DNA of 64,000 bases, from contig VUYV01000400.1 in assembly GCA_008711295.1 (NCBI GenBank), positions 62,001-126,000 of the forward strand, given 5' to 3'. A model generated the notes under the pieces. It was not told the DNA's origin. It made no database searches and worked only from the letters and a program-made list of their open reading frames with translations. This document shows, one piece after another, positions 10,734 to 23,263 of this stretch (position 1 is its first letter; the number at the start of each line of letters is the position of its first letter). The position numbers and the translations under genes are program-made. Source of the stretch: Anarhynchus alexandrinus (taxonomy: Eukaryota > Chordata > Aves > Charadriiformes > Charadriidae).

Positions 10734-13700
10734 CCCAACAAGCTACTCAGTCATGGTGGCAATGACAGCCATGTCTGCCGGGCTCGGTAAGGACCACGGC
10801 GTGAAGGGCAGCAGGGGCTGTGCCCTGCCCTTTGCTCCTCACCACCCAACACTCTACAGTTGCTCTCAGTTTTCCATCTTTCAAGAGCAACACATTTCAC
10901 TTAAATCAATAGCGGTGCTTAAAACACATCTCTTCTAGGAAGCACGAGAGAGCCCTTGTACATGCAACAAGCTGAAGAAACAAGGGGCTGGGGCAGACTT
11001 TAGCCACTGCAGGTATAACAAATATAAGATCTAGAAGATCTTCTATTTTATACACTGTAAGATCTGCGACCTGCAGAGTTTTTAGTGGCTTCTGTCCTCA
11101 AGAGGAACTTTCAGGGTGACAGATCATAAATCATCATTACGTCTCACAGCAAAAACTCTTAAAAAGTGGTTTGTCTTCTGTGTAAGATGGTTTGTCTTCT
11201 GTACTGCCACGCAGAAGAACTACCGCCCCCGGGTCACCTGGCTTGACAGATCACAACCGTGACACTGCAGCATTTGTTTTCACAGAAAGCTAATAATAGG
11301 AAAACTAATCAAAGAGAATCTAATTTTGCATATAGTAGCAAAGACAAAAAACAGCAACGCTCTATTAGTCAACTCTGTGTGAGTTGACTGAAAAATCCTG
11401 AAAAAAAAGAAAAAGAGTCTGAAAAATCACAGTTTGCAGGTGCAACCTCTTTAAAATCAACTCTGAGAATAAAAGTAGTTAAGCCGACAATAGAAATGGC
11501 ACCATGAAGAATGAAAACGGAACGTAATCTTTTATACCCCCTGGAAAGTGTCATGCTTATTTATAGTACCATAAAAGTAGTAAATAATCACAATAAAAAT
11601 AAAACTTCTTAACTAAAGCCCTACTGTTTTATTTACATAAGGGCTTGGACATAATGGTTAGGCCCTCATCCTGGCTGATGGTGCCATGGAGGGCTGCAGT
11701 CCTTGTGACACCTGAGGACATGTGCAGGCGATATGCATGTGAGCTGTGCACAGCTCCTACCTGGAGTAGGTGGTTAAATGCTTCTCTGAAACTGTTTTGA
11801 AGCGCTAGGAGGTCTTGGACACACCTCTACGCGTTCCCAAGAGGTGGTCTTTATACATGGAGAGGAAGCGCCCAAACAGCTTAGGGGCCTATCTGCCATT
11901 TCCAGAAGTGACTTTTCCAGTTAGCATGAAGATACCACGGCAAATGCTCAGCGGAACGAGACAAAAGGAACACAAGCAGGTACAGCATCATTCTACCGCA
12001 TTGGTGTTGCTCCCCAAAGAACAGGGAACAAGGATGTTCAGCACCGCAGAACAGCAAAGGATGTTTTTAATCTTTTTGAGAGACGGGCAAATGGAATACG
12101 AACTGCTCTTTAAAGAGAACAGTATCTCCCAAGGTTATTTTGTACTTTATACATACAGCAAACAGGCCCGACTTGCATTTTACCTTATAAGGACCATCTT
12201 TGTACACACTAAGATTAAAAACATTTCAAACTTTCCCTTGCCAAATGCAGTCGATGCCTGCAGCACAACTAAGAAAGAAATGTCAGGCTTTCCGCTGCAC
12301 AGCTGGCCATATAGGTATGTTTGGGATCCTCTGCTTTACCAGAATAAGAGCGCAGTTCTACAGCACAACATTGTTTATCTTAGGAAGTCTAAAAACTTGA
12401 ATGCAAGACCATCCCATGCCGACCTCCCCAATCTCGTAATCGCAGCTGAAATAGTTTCACACCTTCTGCACATCTCGCGTTGCTTCAGCCCGTCACTCGG
12501 TATCTATCAATATTTACACATTCAAAGATCTCTTTTTCCTAGTGACACGTTGTTTAAAGCAAAATATTCTCAAACTACATTCACTGCTGTTAAACAACAC
12601 ATGATTTTCAGGGTCAGCTTGGATTTCCAGCAGTGAATTTGCAGCTATCGCTGCCCAGAGAATCGGTGGCTAACACCAGCCAGCTGTTTAACCATGTCAG
12701 CACTAAGTCCCTCATGTTCCGCAAAACCTGAAACCTTACAGACTCTCTGCTATTTAATAAGTGGTACTGTCAACACATTGCTGGCATTGTAGGCCAAATT
12801 CTGGTTTCAGTTAAACCGCCTTAATCCAGTTAATCTTGATGAAGCGGCGTGGATGTACAGAAAATTCTGACAATATAGAGCTTTATCTTACAAGTAATCT
12901 CCTCCGAAACAAAGCTGAATGGCTGGCAGCCTCCACCAAGGAAAATATTAATGATCTCTCATATGCAAACCATAGCCTTTACAAAGCCTAGGTATGCTCT
13001 GAGAACCTGTTCTTTCAGGCCGAAAACAGTCTCTGGATCCTAAGGGCTAAATTTTACCCTTACAATCCTGCGCAGGGGTCCTGGTCTGCTGCACACAGAC
13101 ATTTCAGAGCAGAAGCTGGTCTACAAAAAGTCCCAACCAATAGCTGAGAGGACTTCTAACCCAAGTATGCAATGTGGCTTCATGAGAAACCACCACCAGA
13201 CAAAATACGCCTCGACTGACGGCTTTGCAAAGGCAACGGCCACCGAGCACGTCCTGAGCGAGGACTTCAGGAGCTGGCGGTGGGTTAACGCAGAAGAAAA
13301 CAAATAACAGAGAAAAACATCTGCTGCTGCAACTTAAATGGGCAATCTCACTGCAATGTGCTACTTGAGCGGTTCAAGGAGGAAAGACAGCAAAGTCGGC
13401 TACATTTAGCCTGCCAGAGCCATGAATAGAGACATGCTATAAAACAAATAGGAGCTCCCTCGAGGCTATGGAGAAACACAAAACAAAACCTTGTATTTGT
13501 GGCACTATGGTAGTTCTATATTTAAGGTTGCCTTGTGTTATCCATTCAAAGTGTGTCTTAAATCCTTTAAATAAACATGAAATCTCTCACTGATTACTCC
13601 CCAGACGACACCGTTCGGTCGGGACCACGACCTGGTTTTCCCAGCCGCCTGCCAGAACCCAGCCCTCGCGCGGTTTTTGGTAAAAGAAATGAGTTAAAAG

Positions 13701-16684
13701 TCAGCCCGCTGTGCAATTTTGAGACCCTTACGTTCTTTCAGGTTCCTTCACCTCCACAATGGCAGCATTTACAGCCCTGGAATTTTACACAATCCTTTAC
13801 ACAGTAGGTCACGGCAAGAAAAAAGAACATTTGGGGCAAAATACTAAAAAGTATTGCATAAAAGCCCATAGCGAGAATCTGTGCTGTAACTGCTTCATTT
13901 GATCTTTCCTGGTGGAAGCTGACAAAGCACGGGACAGCTTACATTTTCCAGTGGTGCCTTTGTAACTCTGCTACCCAGCCCGATACCTTTGGTTTGCTTT
14001 CCAGCCTTTCCACATCTTTCTTCTTGGCTCCTTGCCTCGTGACTCAAGCGTTTCCTTAGCAGAAACCCTTTCCCACCTCTGCCACAGAAAGGACTTTATG
14101 GTCCAGTTCTGCTCCAGCTCATCAGAGCTGGGTTTCCTCCCAGCAGGCACCAGGCAGGTCACAGCTCGGAGGTCCCACTCCCAGACCCTGCTTTGCCGGG
14201 ACTTTTCCATTGCGTTTTTTTCTCTCTCGGGTGGACCACAGGGAAGAGAGAGAGGGGTTAGGAAGGCCTGGAGATGAAGCTGCCCCAAACCCGAAGCGGG
14301 CAGCTGTATTTACCATCTGGCGAAGCTCCCAGAGCTCAACAGAGGGAGCCCCACTCCGGCGAATCTTGCCGGGATTGCTACCGGTGGAGAAGAGACTTAT
14401 TTTTTTCTCTATTTTTTTTTTAACATAAATAAATGCACACCAGGAAAATCTTTCTCCTCTCTTCCTCCCTCCCTTCATGCAAATGTTAACTTAAAGGTTG
14501 CGCAGAAGCTTTTCCCATCATTTCACTCACTGAGAATCAAGAAAATCAGCGGCTGAAACAACACAAGACACTTTGGCAGCCTCAGCTCACAGGCTCCAGC
14601 ACCTAAACCAAACAACCCCGAAAAATTTAAAAATGAAGTAAAAATGAAGGAATTTTTTTATTTATCTTTCTGAGGTGACATAGGGCTGTTCAAGGACCCT
14701 GTTGTGATCATTCCTCCATACAGAAACCTGCATTTGCTGAGGAGCTGAGGAGCCTCTGAGGGTGTCAGAGCATTGCAAGGTTTGAAGGTTGAACAGGGAT
14801 GGTTTTACAAGGGAGCGAGCAGGGCCACTTCCAGGGTTTCCAGAGAGTATGGGAGAGGCAGTAGAACAGAAATGACCACGAAGACCATCTGATACAGGAA
14901 TGGGATGGAAAAGTGCCCATGCTAAGAGCCTGCTTGCCTAACAGTGATGGTGGCAGGGGGGCTTGTAAACTGAGATGGGTGAATGATGAGAAAGCAGCCA
15001 TAATTCTTATTTCTGATGAAGGGAAGGATCCAAAATTCCTATTTAAACACTAACACCTCTGCAAAAGGTAGCGCCTGATTTGCTTACACTGGTTTTACGG
15101 TATGCTTTATGATAAGTAAGTGTGGTGCCTAGGAAGCACCTCTTTCTGTTGTGTCTTCCTCACTGCACCTGACCACAAAGCAGAGCTCTGTACTATAAAA
15201 CTGAAAATATATCCTCTGCTTTCCCCTTCTCCAAAGTTTTCATAAAGCAGGTTTAAAAAACATACTCTATGAGAACCTTCTGAAGTGGTATTAACAGTTT
15301 CATAAATACTATATTACCTGAACTGTGCCTTCCCCGAACTGACAGGGCATTTGATAAATGCACCGTGGGCTGCATACACAGCGGAGCTAAAGAACACGTC
15401 TCCTCGGTAGCTCAGTTGTAAACTTCAATAGGTGGACAAATTCCCACGTCACTAGAGAATATTTACAACTGAACCTTATTTATCAGCAGTGTGCCCTTAC
15501 CAACAGCCCACACAAATCCCGTTACACACAAATGGCTATGGCTCTTTTCTCATAGTTACATGAAAATTGCAGAGGTTTCTTTTTCACCGGGACAGGCTTT
15601 AGAGCCAGCGAGATGAAACTGCATTAGGAGATGCTAACGTTGAAATATTCTTGGCTCAAAATGTCAGTGTGAGAGGAGTTAGCTCATCCACATCTGCGCC
15701 TCCTCGTCCCTTCGCTGTCGGGAACCTTCTCAACTGAGACCTCATTGGGGCTCTCCATGCTTATGGTGTCTGAAGAAATGAACGCGCCAATCTACTCACC
15801 AGGAATTTAGACAGATTATTAATCCCCCCATTTGCTGCCACTAATAATATTAAAATATCTGGTATCCATTAAAAATGAGAGATACATGTTTTGTTAAATT
15901 ACCAAGTTTCGGCTCTTTTTACCAAAAGAGCCACTGCAGTTGTTATTTTCTCCAAAAGAAGACCTTATTGTTTGGGATGCCTGCTCTCTCTCCCTGGTGG
16001 GACTGCCCTCTCCCTGCCTCCCCGCACCCTGCCTCTGCTTTGCCCTCCCATCCAGGTCCCTCGTCCCGAAATGACTCAACTAGCTACAATTTACTGACAC
16101 GCACTCTCCTCACAAAGATGATTAGGGATCACTTTCAAGCCTCAGTCCCGCTGACAGGCCAGACTGGCACCTTCCCGCTCGTTAGCCAGCTGACTGCCAG
16201 AAGGGCTTTAATCAGCTCCGGCTTGGAGGAGTGTCGTGCGGTTGGAGGAGAAGGCTGTCTCCCACACCTCCCGTGGCCTCGCCGTACCAAGGAGGTCAAA
16301 GAGCATCTCACACTCTGACGCTGTGAGTCTTCATCTCCTCCGTGATGGGAAAGGTTCTCCCCCCCGCCACCGCGCCAGGCTCCCATTAGGAGCAGTTCAG
16401 CTTCTCCCCCGGCTGCAGCAAACCTCCGCGCGGTTTGATGTTAGGAAGCAACGGTAGTTGCAGCAGACAAGGAAAACATCAAGGAAGATACAAGGCTTCA
16501 TAATGCAAATCACGCTTTTATGTCATTCTCCCGAATCCCCTTTGGGGAGAGGAAAGTTGATTATCTACAGAATATGGGTCAAAGTTATGCCTTAAGGATC
16601 TTTCAGTGCTTTGGCTGCTTGCTGACATACTATGGGGCTCCTTGGTTCCTTTTCAGGTTAATGCTTTCAAAGTCCTGTCCCTGT

Positions 16685-16712
16685 GCATCATCATCACCAT
16701 CATCATTGTCAT
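16685..16712 (+). repeat. Imperfect (CAT)n trinucleotide repeat
   Basis: About nine CAT-like units (GCATCATCATCACCATCATC and onward), interrupted by CAC and TGT. It is intronic and short. Confidence 0.7.
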
Positions 16713-18599
16713 AATACTAAAAAAATTAATTTCCTGCACCCACTCCCAGGAGTTTCTCTCATGCTGAATTTAATTGATGCTTCCTCCTGCACTCTGAGGA
16801 ATGATTAAAATGAACGCTACACATGTTTGGAAGCACCTCGGATTTCGAACTCTGCGTGGTTTCTAATTAAAGTGACAGACACAGGATGCTTGTGCTACGT
16901 TTCACTCCTCTCTATGGCTATTATTACATACATTTCAGCAGTAGTCAAAAGAATCTCTTCTACCTCACATAATAGGATCCTGATTTAGACTGGATAATCA
17001 CCAGTCGTTGATCTAGGTGAAAAATGTCTTTAGGAAAGGATATAAAAAGGCTTGAGATGTAACTAGCCCTCTGGCATAGACATTGATATTAATGACTTAA
17101 GTGTTTGAATTTCTGGCTAACCTGGAGTATGTAGTACCCAATGTTAAGCACTGGTGCTAATGAAGTACAAGAAAAAAAAACCTAAACAGCTAGAAAAAAA
17201 CCCAGCATAATCTGCCGGGATGTATGTGAGTGATGAAGCAGCAGCCCTCCTGTCTGAAGGTCTTTGCCGCTACAGCCAGCTCACTTGTTTTGAGGATTGA
17301 CTCTTCTCCAAGGTGAAGAGCATCAAAGGACTTGTTATGCTCTCAATCATATCCTGACGTGTTATTGACATATTTGACATGTTCCTCTGTCATCCGTGGA
17401 TGTGTTTCCACAGAGCATGGGTCAAAGCCACAGGTGTGCTCAGCTCCAGAGTTTTTGGGAGCCACAGCCCTGCACGTGCCGTGCTGTAGGATATGGCCTT
17501 GGCACTCACCGACCTGTTGGCGTGGGTCAGACAGGGCACGTGGGAGCAGCTTGGCATGTTCAATGCCGCTTGTGGACCTTCCCTTCCCCTTGTGATCCAA
17601 GCACAACCAGAGATGGCTTCATCTGGGGGTGGCTGAAGCTCAAGAGATATTGGAGAGAAGGGCAGGGGTGGGTGAGTCTCAGCACAACTCTTACCTTTCC
17701 CTACCCCCTGTCTCCCTCCCAGCTGTCTGGTCTCTGGGTGTCTTGGGGGGAAATACTTGATTCCTAGGAAAAACCACCTGACTTCAGGTACAACTTTTTG
17801 AGATGTTCCTCAGCTTTACATTCCAAACTCTCAGGACCCAAATTGCCAGGGGAAGCAACCAGCACTGAAATCTTGCCCCAGTTAGTTACACAGCTGCATC
17901 ATCAGCACCTGCATCTGACACCAACAAAGCCGCACAACTAAGCTAATACTCTTGTTTTTCTGTAAGAAAATATGGGGCTGTAAACCTCAAAGGGGAAAAT
18001 ATTTCACATATATTTCCTATTAATATAAAGCCAGCTCATAAACCCTATCTTGCAAAGCCGTACAGTAATTTTGAAAACTGCAGCTACACCTCGCTAGATG
18101 CAACGACCTTAACGTTTTCCAAGGCCTGCTTCTGACTTTGCTTACATGAATGTAAATAAATCAAGAGCTCCCCCACTGACCATAATGACAGTATTCCTGA
18201 TTGTCACTGTTGTGGCAGCACACTCAAGTTCTGTGGCAAGTGACACCAGGGGAAATGCTATGATAGCAATCTTATACTGCATTGCGTGCATCTTTTACCA
18301 CCTAGTAATATTTAAAATATGGGATGCATTTGCTTTTTGAATCTCTTGTAAAATGCTACAGGTTATAAATAATTCAAACCAATAATAATGGGGTGCCTGG
18401 GCATTTCTTTTTCAGGTTTACGAAGGCAACTGTCTAACTTGGTGGAATAAACTGCTTTTACTGAAATAGTTTTCACTGCTGATAAAGAAATAGCTTACAA
18501 TTAGATACACTGCATATTAGCAACAGAAAAAGACTTAACAACAAAGCAAAATAGTGCTGGTGTATAAATTTTTATTACTTATTCATCTTCTGTATGGTT

Positions 18600-18675
18600 T
18601 TGAATCCCTTCAAAATAGAATTGAACTCCTGTGCTTCTACCCTGAGCTAATGCTATAATCACTGGGATATTGTAT
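18600..18675 (-). mobile_element. Old tRNA-derived SINE head (relic)
   Basis: On the minus strand an A-box-like stretch (CCAGTGATTATAGCATTAGC) is followed, after about 15 nt, by a B-box-like GGAGTTCAATTC. The order and spacing match the tRNA-like heads of ancient amniote SINEs. The body and tail cannot be delimited. It is too degenerate for a working tRNA. The family is not assignable by eye. Confidence 0.45.
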
Positions 18676-21600
18676 AAAACAGGAACACTGGCTTCTCCTC
18701 TAGCCCTGTTATAAAACTGAAGACCATCTTGCTTTTCAAAGACAGATTTTAGACACTTAACTTCAGGAAAGGATTAGGGCATATCTCTCAAATGGAAGAA
18801 GAGACTTTGGCCCTTGAGAGGGGCAGAAGTAAGACATGTTGCCATCCTCAGCGCTTCCCTAGCAGCTAATTCAGCACACTGGCTGCACCTCTCCCCTCCT
18901 CCAGCAGGCTAACACAGGATCCCAGCCTGCCCTGACTCTTCTCACTGGGTGATAAGCTTAGGTGACCATTTCAGGACAGTTGGATTCTGGTGTGGGAGCG
19001 AGACACCTGCAAAACAGGGGTAAAGTATGGAGTTAAGTGTTGCTCGGAAAAAATATAAACGTAACCTGAAAAAGACTACATCCTGTATTTCCATGACATC
19101 AAAACCAATTAAGCTTTGTTTCCCTGCTCGTTATGCCTAATTATTCCATCATACCGCCTCCAAAAAAGCTATTCATAGTTACACATGTCACGTGACGTCA
19201 GCACATCTCTGAAGACTCAAGGTTTGCAAGTGAAATAGCAGCAAGTGCTACGTGGTCAAGCGGTCTCTCTCTGAGACATCCCCCTTTGGGGAGCTGCTGG
19301 AGAAAGCTGCAACACCCTTGACTCTCTCAGCAATGAGACCCAGAAGAAAGAGCTTGAGAAAGAACTGGCCAAGGGTGCAGTTTTATGATATGAGGGAGCC
19401 CATCTTCAGGCAATCTCTGCTGGTTAACGTGTCTGCGGGTTTAGCTCCCCAAGCGGACTCCTCAGGCTGCGAGACAAGCACAATGTGCTGCACAAAGAAG
19501 GCAACAGGACCGCACACCTGATGGGAGGGCTCTGATGGGAACCAGAACCTCCTTTTTCAGCAGCAGCCCTCAGACAGGCTCTATAGCCTCAGCCCTACCC
19601 TGAAACCACAGCTCTAGTATGACAATAAGTGATAAGTCCAAGTCTGAGAAAGAGCGCTGGATCCCTAACTTGAGCAGATGGGAATTACTGTGCCAAATTT
19701 CAAAGGAAGGGAATTTAATTTCCATATGATGCCAGTACTTTCTTTTCACCACCTCATCCCCCTGCCTGCCAGAACCTCAACTAAGGAATTGGCCACATCC
19801 TGGTTTGAATGTTTCTATGGAGTCAGAACTTGAAAGAATATGTCTGTGCTCACAAATTATGCGTGAGTCCATTATAGCACAACAATAACTCAACTGTAAT
19901 TGCCTAGCGGTATAGGCTGGAACAAAGCAAGTATGAGCAAATCCAGACTCTGGTCAAGTATGAGAAAAGTCAAGAAATGATGGACAGAGAACCCTTTGAG
20001 ACTGCTGGACCCTCACATGACCACTGAGCCTAGCCCTCTGCAATCAACAAGAAATGTTGCTCTAGATATATTTCCCAGGTTCTCAGACATTTTTTCTACA
20101 TGCTCCAGTTCACCACAGGCAACAAAGCACCTCCCAAAACCCTCTCCTGAACTTAACACCAAGTAGGAATGACCAGAAGCAGTAACATTCACAAGGTAAA
20201 TGAAGAGAGCAGGAGAGAGCAGAAGCATTGCCAATGTCCTGCTCCGGATGAAGGAAGGGAGCTCAGCAAAGCGTTACAAGAGGGCTTGCCCACCACCTAA
20301 GATGACAGGTACCAAGAAAAATTCAAAAACACATCACCAAAGTACTTTGCAATCTAAGTGGAGGAGAAAGCTTTTCTCACCACAAATCTAAAGACCGATG
20401 CAAGCCAGAGCACACGGCAAAGACGTACCAAGCAGACGCTTGGTATGACTCTGAGCCCCAGCTCACCTGTGTTCTAGCACTGGATGAGGCCAAAGCCCAA
20501 ATCCCTGCAAGAATGCCAACCCCCCATTGAAGGTTTTTCATACAACCTGCAAAAGTCCTGCAGCATGAGATGAAGGCAATATAAGCATGATACAGTGTAA
20601 CAGTAGCTTTAAAATCCCTTTGAGTATACCAGTGCAGCAAATACCTAATTATTCATACTTCTAGAGCACCAAACATGCCATTATCCCTGCAAAAACCTGA
20701 TAACTGTAAAAATCCCCAGATAGATAGGAGGGCTGTTCAGCTAGTGAGATCCTGTAGCTACTAGATCAATGTCTTCTCACGCAGGTAGGAAACGAGAAAT
20801 TATGTGTTCAATAGTTGAAAAATACAAATTTCTGAATAGAACAAGAGAGGGGAAAATCAAACCCAGTTCTGAAACATCGCACCAAGATGTCATCCCCTCA
20901 TTTTGGTCTCCATTATAACAGTTGTTGGCTATTTTAACAAGAAAATAGCAAGAAACTGCAAACTTGCTTTCAGACAAGGTAATTTCAGTAGAAGTTGAAA
21001 AGTGCTGATGACAGTGTAAAGATCCTGTAGGCTGAACTCTAGAAAACAATTAATCTGTGTTAATGATGTACAGAGGAAGTGACAGGAAATGCTGCTTAAG
21101 GGAGATCAAGCCCATTTTAGCCTTGAGCAGATATTACATGAAAGGGCAACAGCAGCTTAAGATGTTGCCTTCCATATTTGCCAGTATTGACCTTGTTCAG
21201 GCAATTTATCAATCTCCACATCTCCTCTGAATTCCCATCATTATGACACACCCTCAATGTCTGATACACATACATCATCTACATGAATTAAACCAACTTG
21301 CATTTGTACGCTGAGCAGCTGGTCTGAAATTTACTCCAGAATAAAATTAAAAAAAAAAAAAGTCCAAAAACCATATATGCAGCTGGGATTGCTTATGAGT
21401 GAAAAATGTGGTATCTTTATAGCCAACAGCATATGTATTCAGTACGCAGATCTACAAATATTGGATTCACTGCCAAAATCATTGTTAAGCGAACTGGCTG
21501 ACTCTCTGCATTTTCCTGATGAACCAGAAGGAACCTGCTGATGAGCAGGAGACAAAGTAGAGTACTTTGCAAAAACTTCAGATCATGGATTTATGGTGGG

Positions 21601-22127
21601 TGCAATGCAGTGCCATCTAGCCAGTCCCAGAGGAGCTGGTACATCCCTGCAGCACGGCGTGTTTCTGACTGGGGTAGGAGCTCAGATCCCGGGGAGGTGT
21701 CAGCACCGTTGTGATGAGCTCCGCTGGTGTGGCTGCACTCCAGCAAACTGGAGCAGGGTCAGGTACCTCTGCACACAGCTGTGGTGAGTGCTGTAGACCC
21801 ACCTAACAGCATCCACAAGTGACACTGGGACAAGATCCTGTTTTCAAAGGGATTCAGTGGCCTCCTGAAGTGCAGAAGATGACGTGCACAACTCTGCTAT
21901 ATTGCTTAGTTTACAAGATCAAAAATAAATAATAATTAAAAAATCAGTCTTCATTTATGTCTCTTTTCGAAACATTAACAAATGCTAAATTCCCCCCTTC
22001 TTATTTCAGATAATGGAATCTATGTAATGAGAATCATTTTTAATAGAGCTTCGCTGTGCTCTTACTGAGGGCATATTTTTACCCACTGCGTGGAGCTGAC
22101 TTTGCACATATTCATTCTGCTATTTTA
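18676..22127 (-). other. SH3RF3 upstream intron, part 3
   Basis: Unique-looking intron sequence with no exon seen. The notable items are the composite E-box/CRE site at 19188-19200 and a 13-nt A run at 21349-21361. Confidence 0.7.
19188..19200. promoter_or_regulatory. Overlapping TCACGTGA E-box and TGACGTCA CRE
   Basis: The 13-nt sequence TCACGTGACGTCA merges two perfect 8-bp palindromes: TCACGTGA (USF/TFE/MiT type E-box, 19188-19195) and TGACGTCA (full CRE for CREB/ATF, 19193-19200). Both contain CpG. Occupancy is not known, and there is no nearby exon or clear promoter. Confidence 0.45.
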
Positions 22128-22230
22128 GCAGTAGGAGACTAGGTTAACACACCAGTCATTCACTCCTGGAGATCTGGATTCAGTTCCTGGCCTAGATGAC
22201 AAGTGATAATGAGTTTGGTTATTGAATCTC
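22128..22230 (+). mobile_element. Old tRNA-derived SINE (relic)
   Basis: A head-like stretch (TAGGTTAACACACCAGTC) leads to CTGGAGATCTGGATTCAGTT, which resembles the GGTTCRANTCC B-box context. A CTAGATGACAAGT segment follows where SINE bodies often read GCTGTGTGAC. The similarity is to ancient SINE families shared by amniotes. The boundaries are approximate and the family uncertain. Confidence 0.45.
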
Positions 22231-22788
22231 CAGGGGATATTTGTTCACATTACTAAGCAACCGCATAATTTGGCAAGATGTGTTAAGTATGTGCTAAGGA
22301 TAAGACCAGGGGCCAATTGCTCAAATGACTGACACAATGCAGCCTCCCTCACATCACACCAACCTCCTCCTTTGTGCAGTTCTGCTGGAGATCAGGAGAA
22401 GCGTGCAGGTTTTTCAGCGTGTCTGTGCTGACACGGGCCAGTGCACAGCACCGCAGGTACTGCAGGATCTGCAGATACATAAAGAAACAGGACCTATGTC
22501 CCTGCTATCAAACTCAGCACGTAATTCAAGGTTACTTTAATCAGCTCTGCATCCTTTTTTGAGCACTTGCTGCACCCAAGCAACGATAAAACACAATGCA
22601 AGCTGAAAAAAAAAAATATTGGGATTTAAAAAATAATTACATAATAGTTATTTTGGTTTGCCTGTTGGCATGCAGCTCCAGGGTTTGCATCTTAAGGTTT
22701 TTCTCTGCAAACACAATGTTTAAAAAGCTTCATTTAAACAAAATGAGAACTGCAACTCTTGCATGATTGCAGAAGTCCATAAAACAGT

Positions 22789-22793
22789 ATGTT
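22789..22793. repeat. Putative CR1 target-site duplication, left copy
   Basis: ATGTT directly abuts the 3' tail of the minus-strand CR1 and is repeated at 23259-23263. CR1 elements often have short or no target-site duplications, so a chance 5-bp match is possible. Confidence 0.5.
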
Positions 22794-23258
22794 AGAATCA
22801 TAGAATCATAGAATGGTTTAGGTTAGAAAGGACCTTGAAGATCATCGAGTTCCAACCACCCTGCTATAGGCAGGGACACCTCCCACTAGACCAGGTTGCC
22901 CAAGGCCACGTCCAGCCTGGCCTTGAACACCTCCAAGGATGGGGCCTCAACAACCTCTCGGGGCAACCTGTTCCAGTGCCTTACCACCCTCAAAGTGAAA
23001 AACTTCTTCCTAATGTTCAATCTAAACCTGCTCTCTTCCAGTTTAAAGCCATTCCCCCTCGTCCTATCACTACAAGCCCTAGTAAAAAGTCCTTCCCCAG
23101 CTCTCCTGTAGACCCCCTTTAGGTACTGGAAGGCCGCAATAAGATCTCCCCGGAGCCTTCTCTTCTCCAGGCTGAACAGCCCCAACTCTTTCAGCCTCTC
23201 CTCATAGAAGAGGTGCTCCAGCCCTCGGATCATCCTCATGGCCCTCCTCTGGACACAC
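22794..23258 (-). mobile_element. CR1 LINE, 5'-truncated
   Basis: Read on the minus strand, this is the last 465 bp of a chicken-repeat-1 non-LTR retrotransposon: the ORF2 C-terminus, a short 3' UTR containing GGAGGTGTCCCTGCC and GATGATCTTCAAGGTCC, and a tail of ATTCTATG repeats. The truncation at 23258 is typical of incomplete reverse transcription. ATGTT direct repeats abut both ends. The uninterrupted ORF2 remnant and near-canonical 3' end suggest a fairly young insertion. It lies sense to SH3RF3. It lacks the polymerase core and is not autonomous. Confidence 0.97.
22886..23258 (-). pseudogene. CR1 ORF2 C-terminal remnant
   Basis: This is an open frame of about 124 codons ending in a stop, corresponding to the extreme C-terminus of the CR1 ORF2 endonuclease/reverse transcriptase. 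Recognisable blocks are [15 protein letters not shown] near the start, [32 protein letters not shown] and [13 protein letters not shown]. All catalytic domains are missing. The frame is preserved by youth, not by evident selection. Confidence 0.9.
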
Positions 23259-23263
23259 ATGTT
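23259..23263. repeat. Putative CR1 target-site duplication, right copy
   Basis: ATGTT at the truncated 5' end of the CR1 copy, identical to 22789-22793. Confidence 0.5.

Larger units (their letters stand above)
8604..18599 (-). other. SH3RF3 upstream intron, part 2
   Basis: No confirmed exon. It includes an unusually long open frame on the plus strand (11857-12636 from its first ATG; see findings), copy B of the 28-bp motif and a short imperfect CAT repeat at 16685-16712. I recognise no transposon here. Confidence 0.7.
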
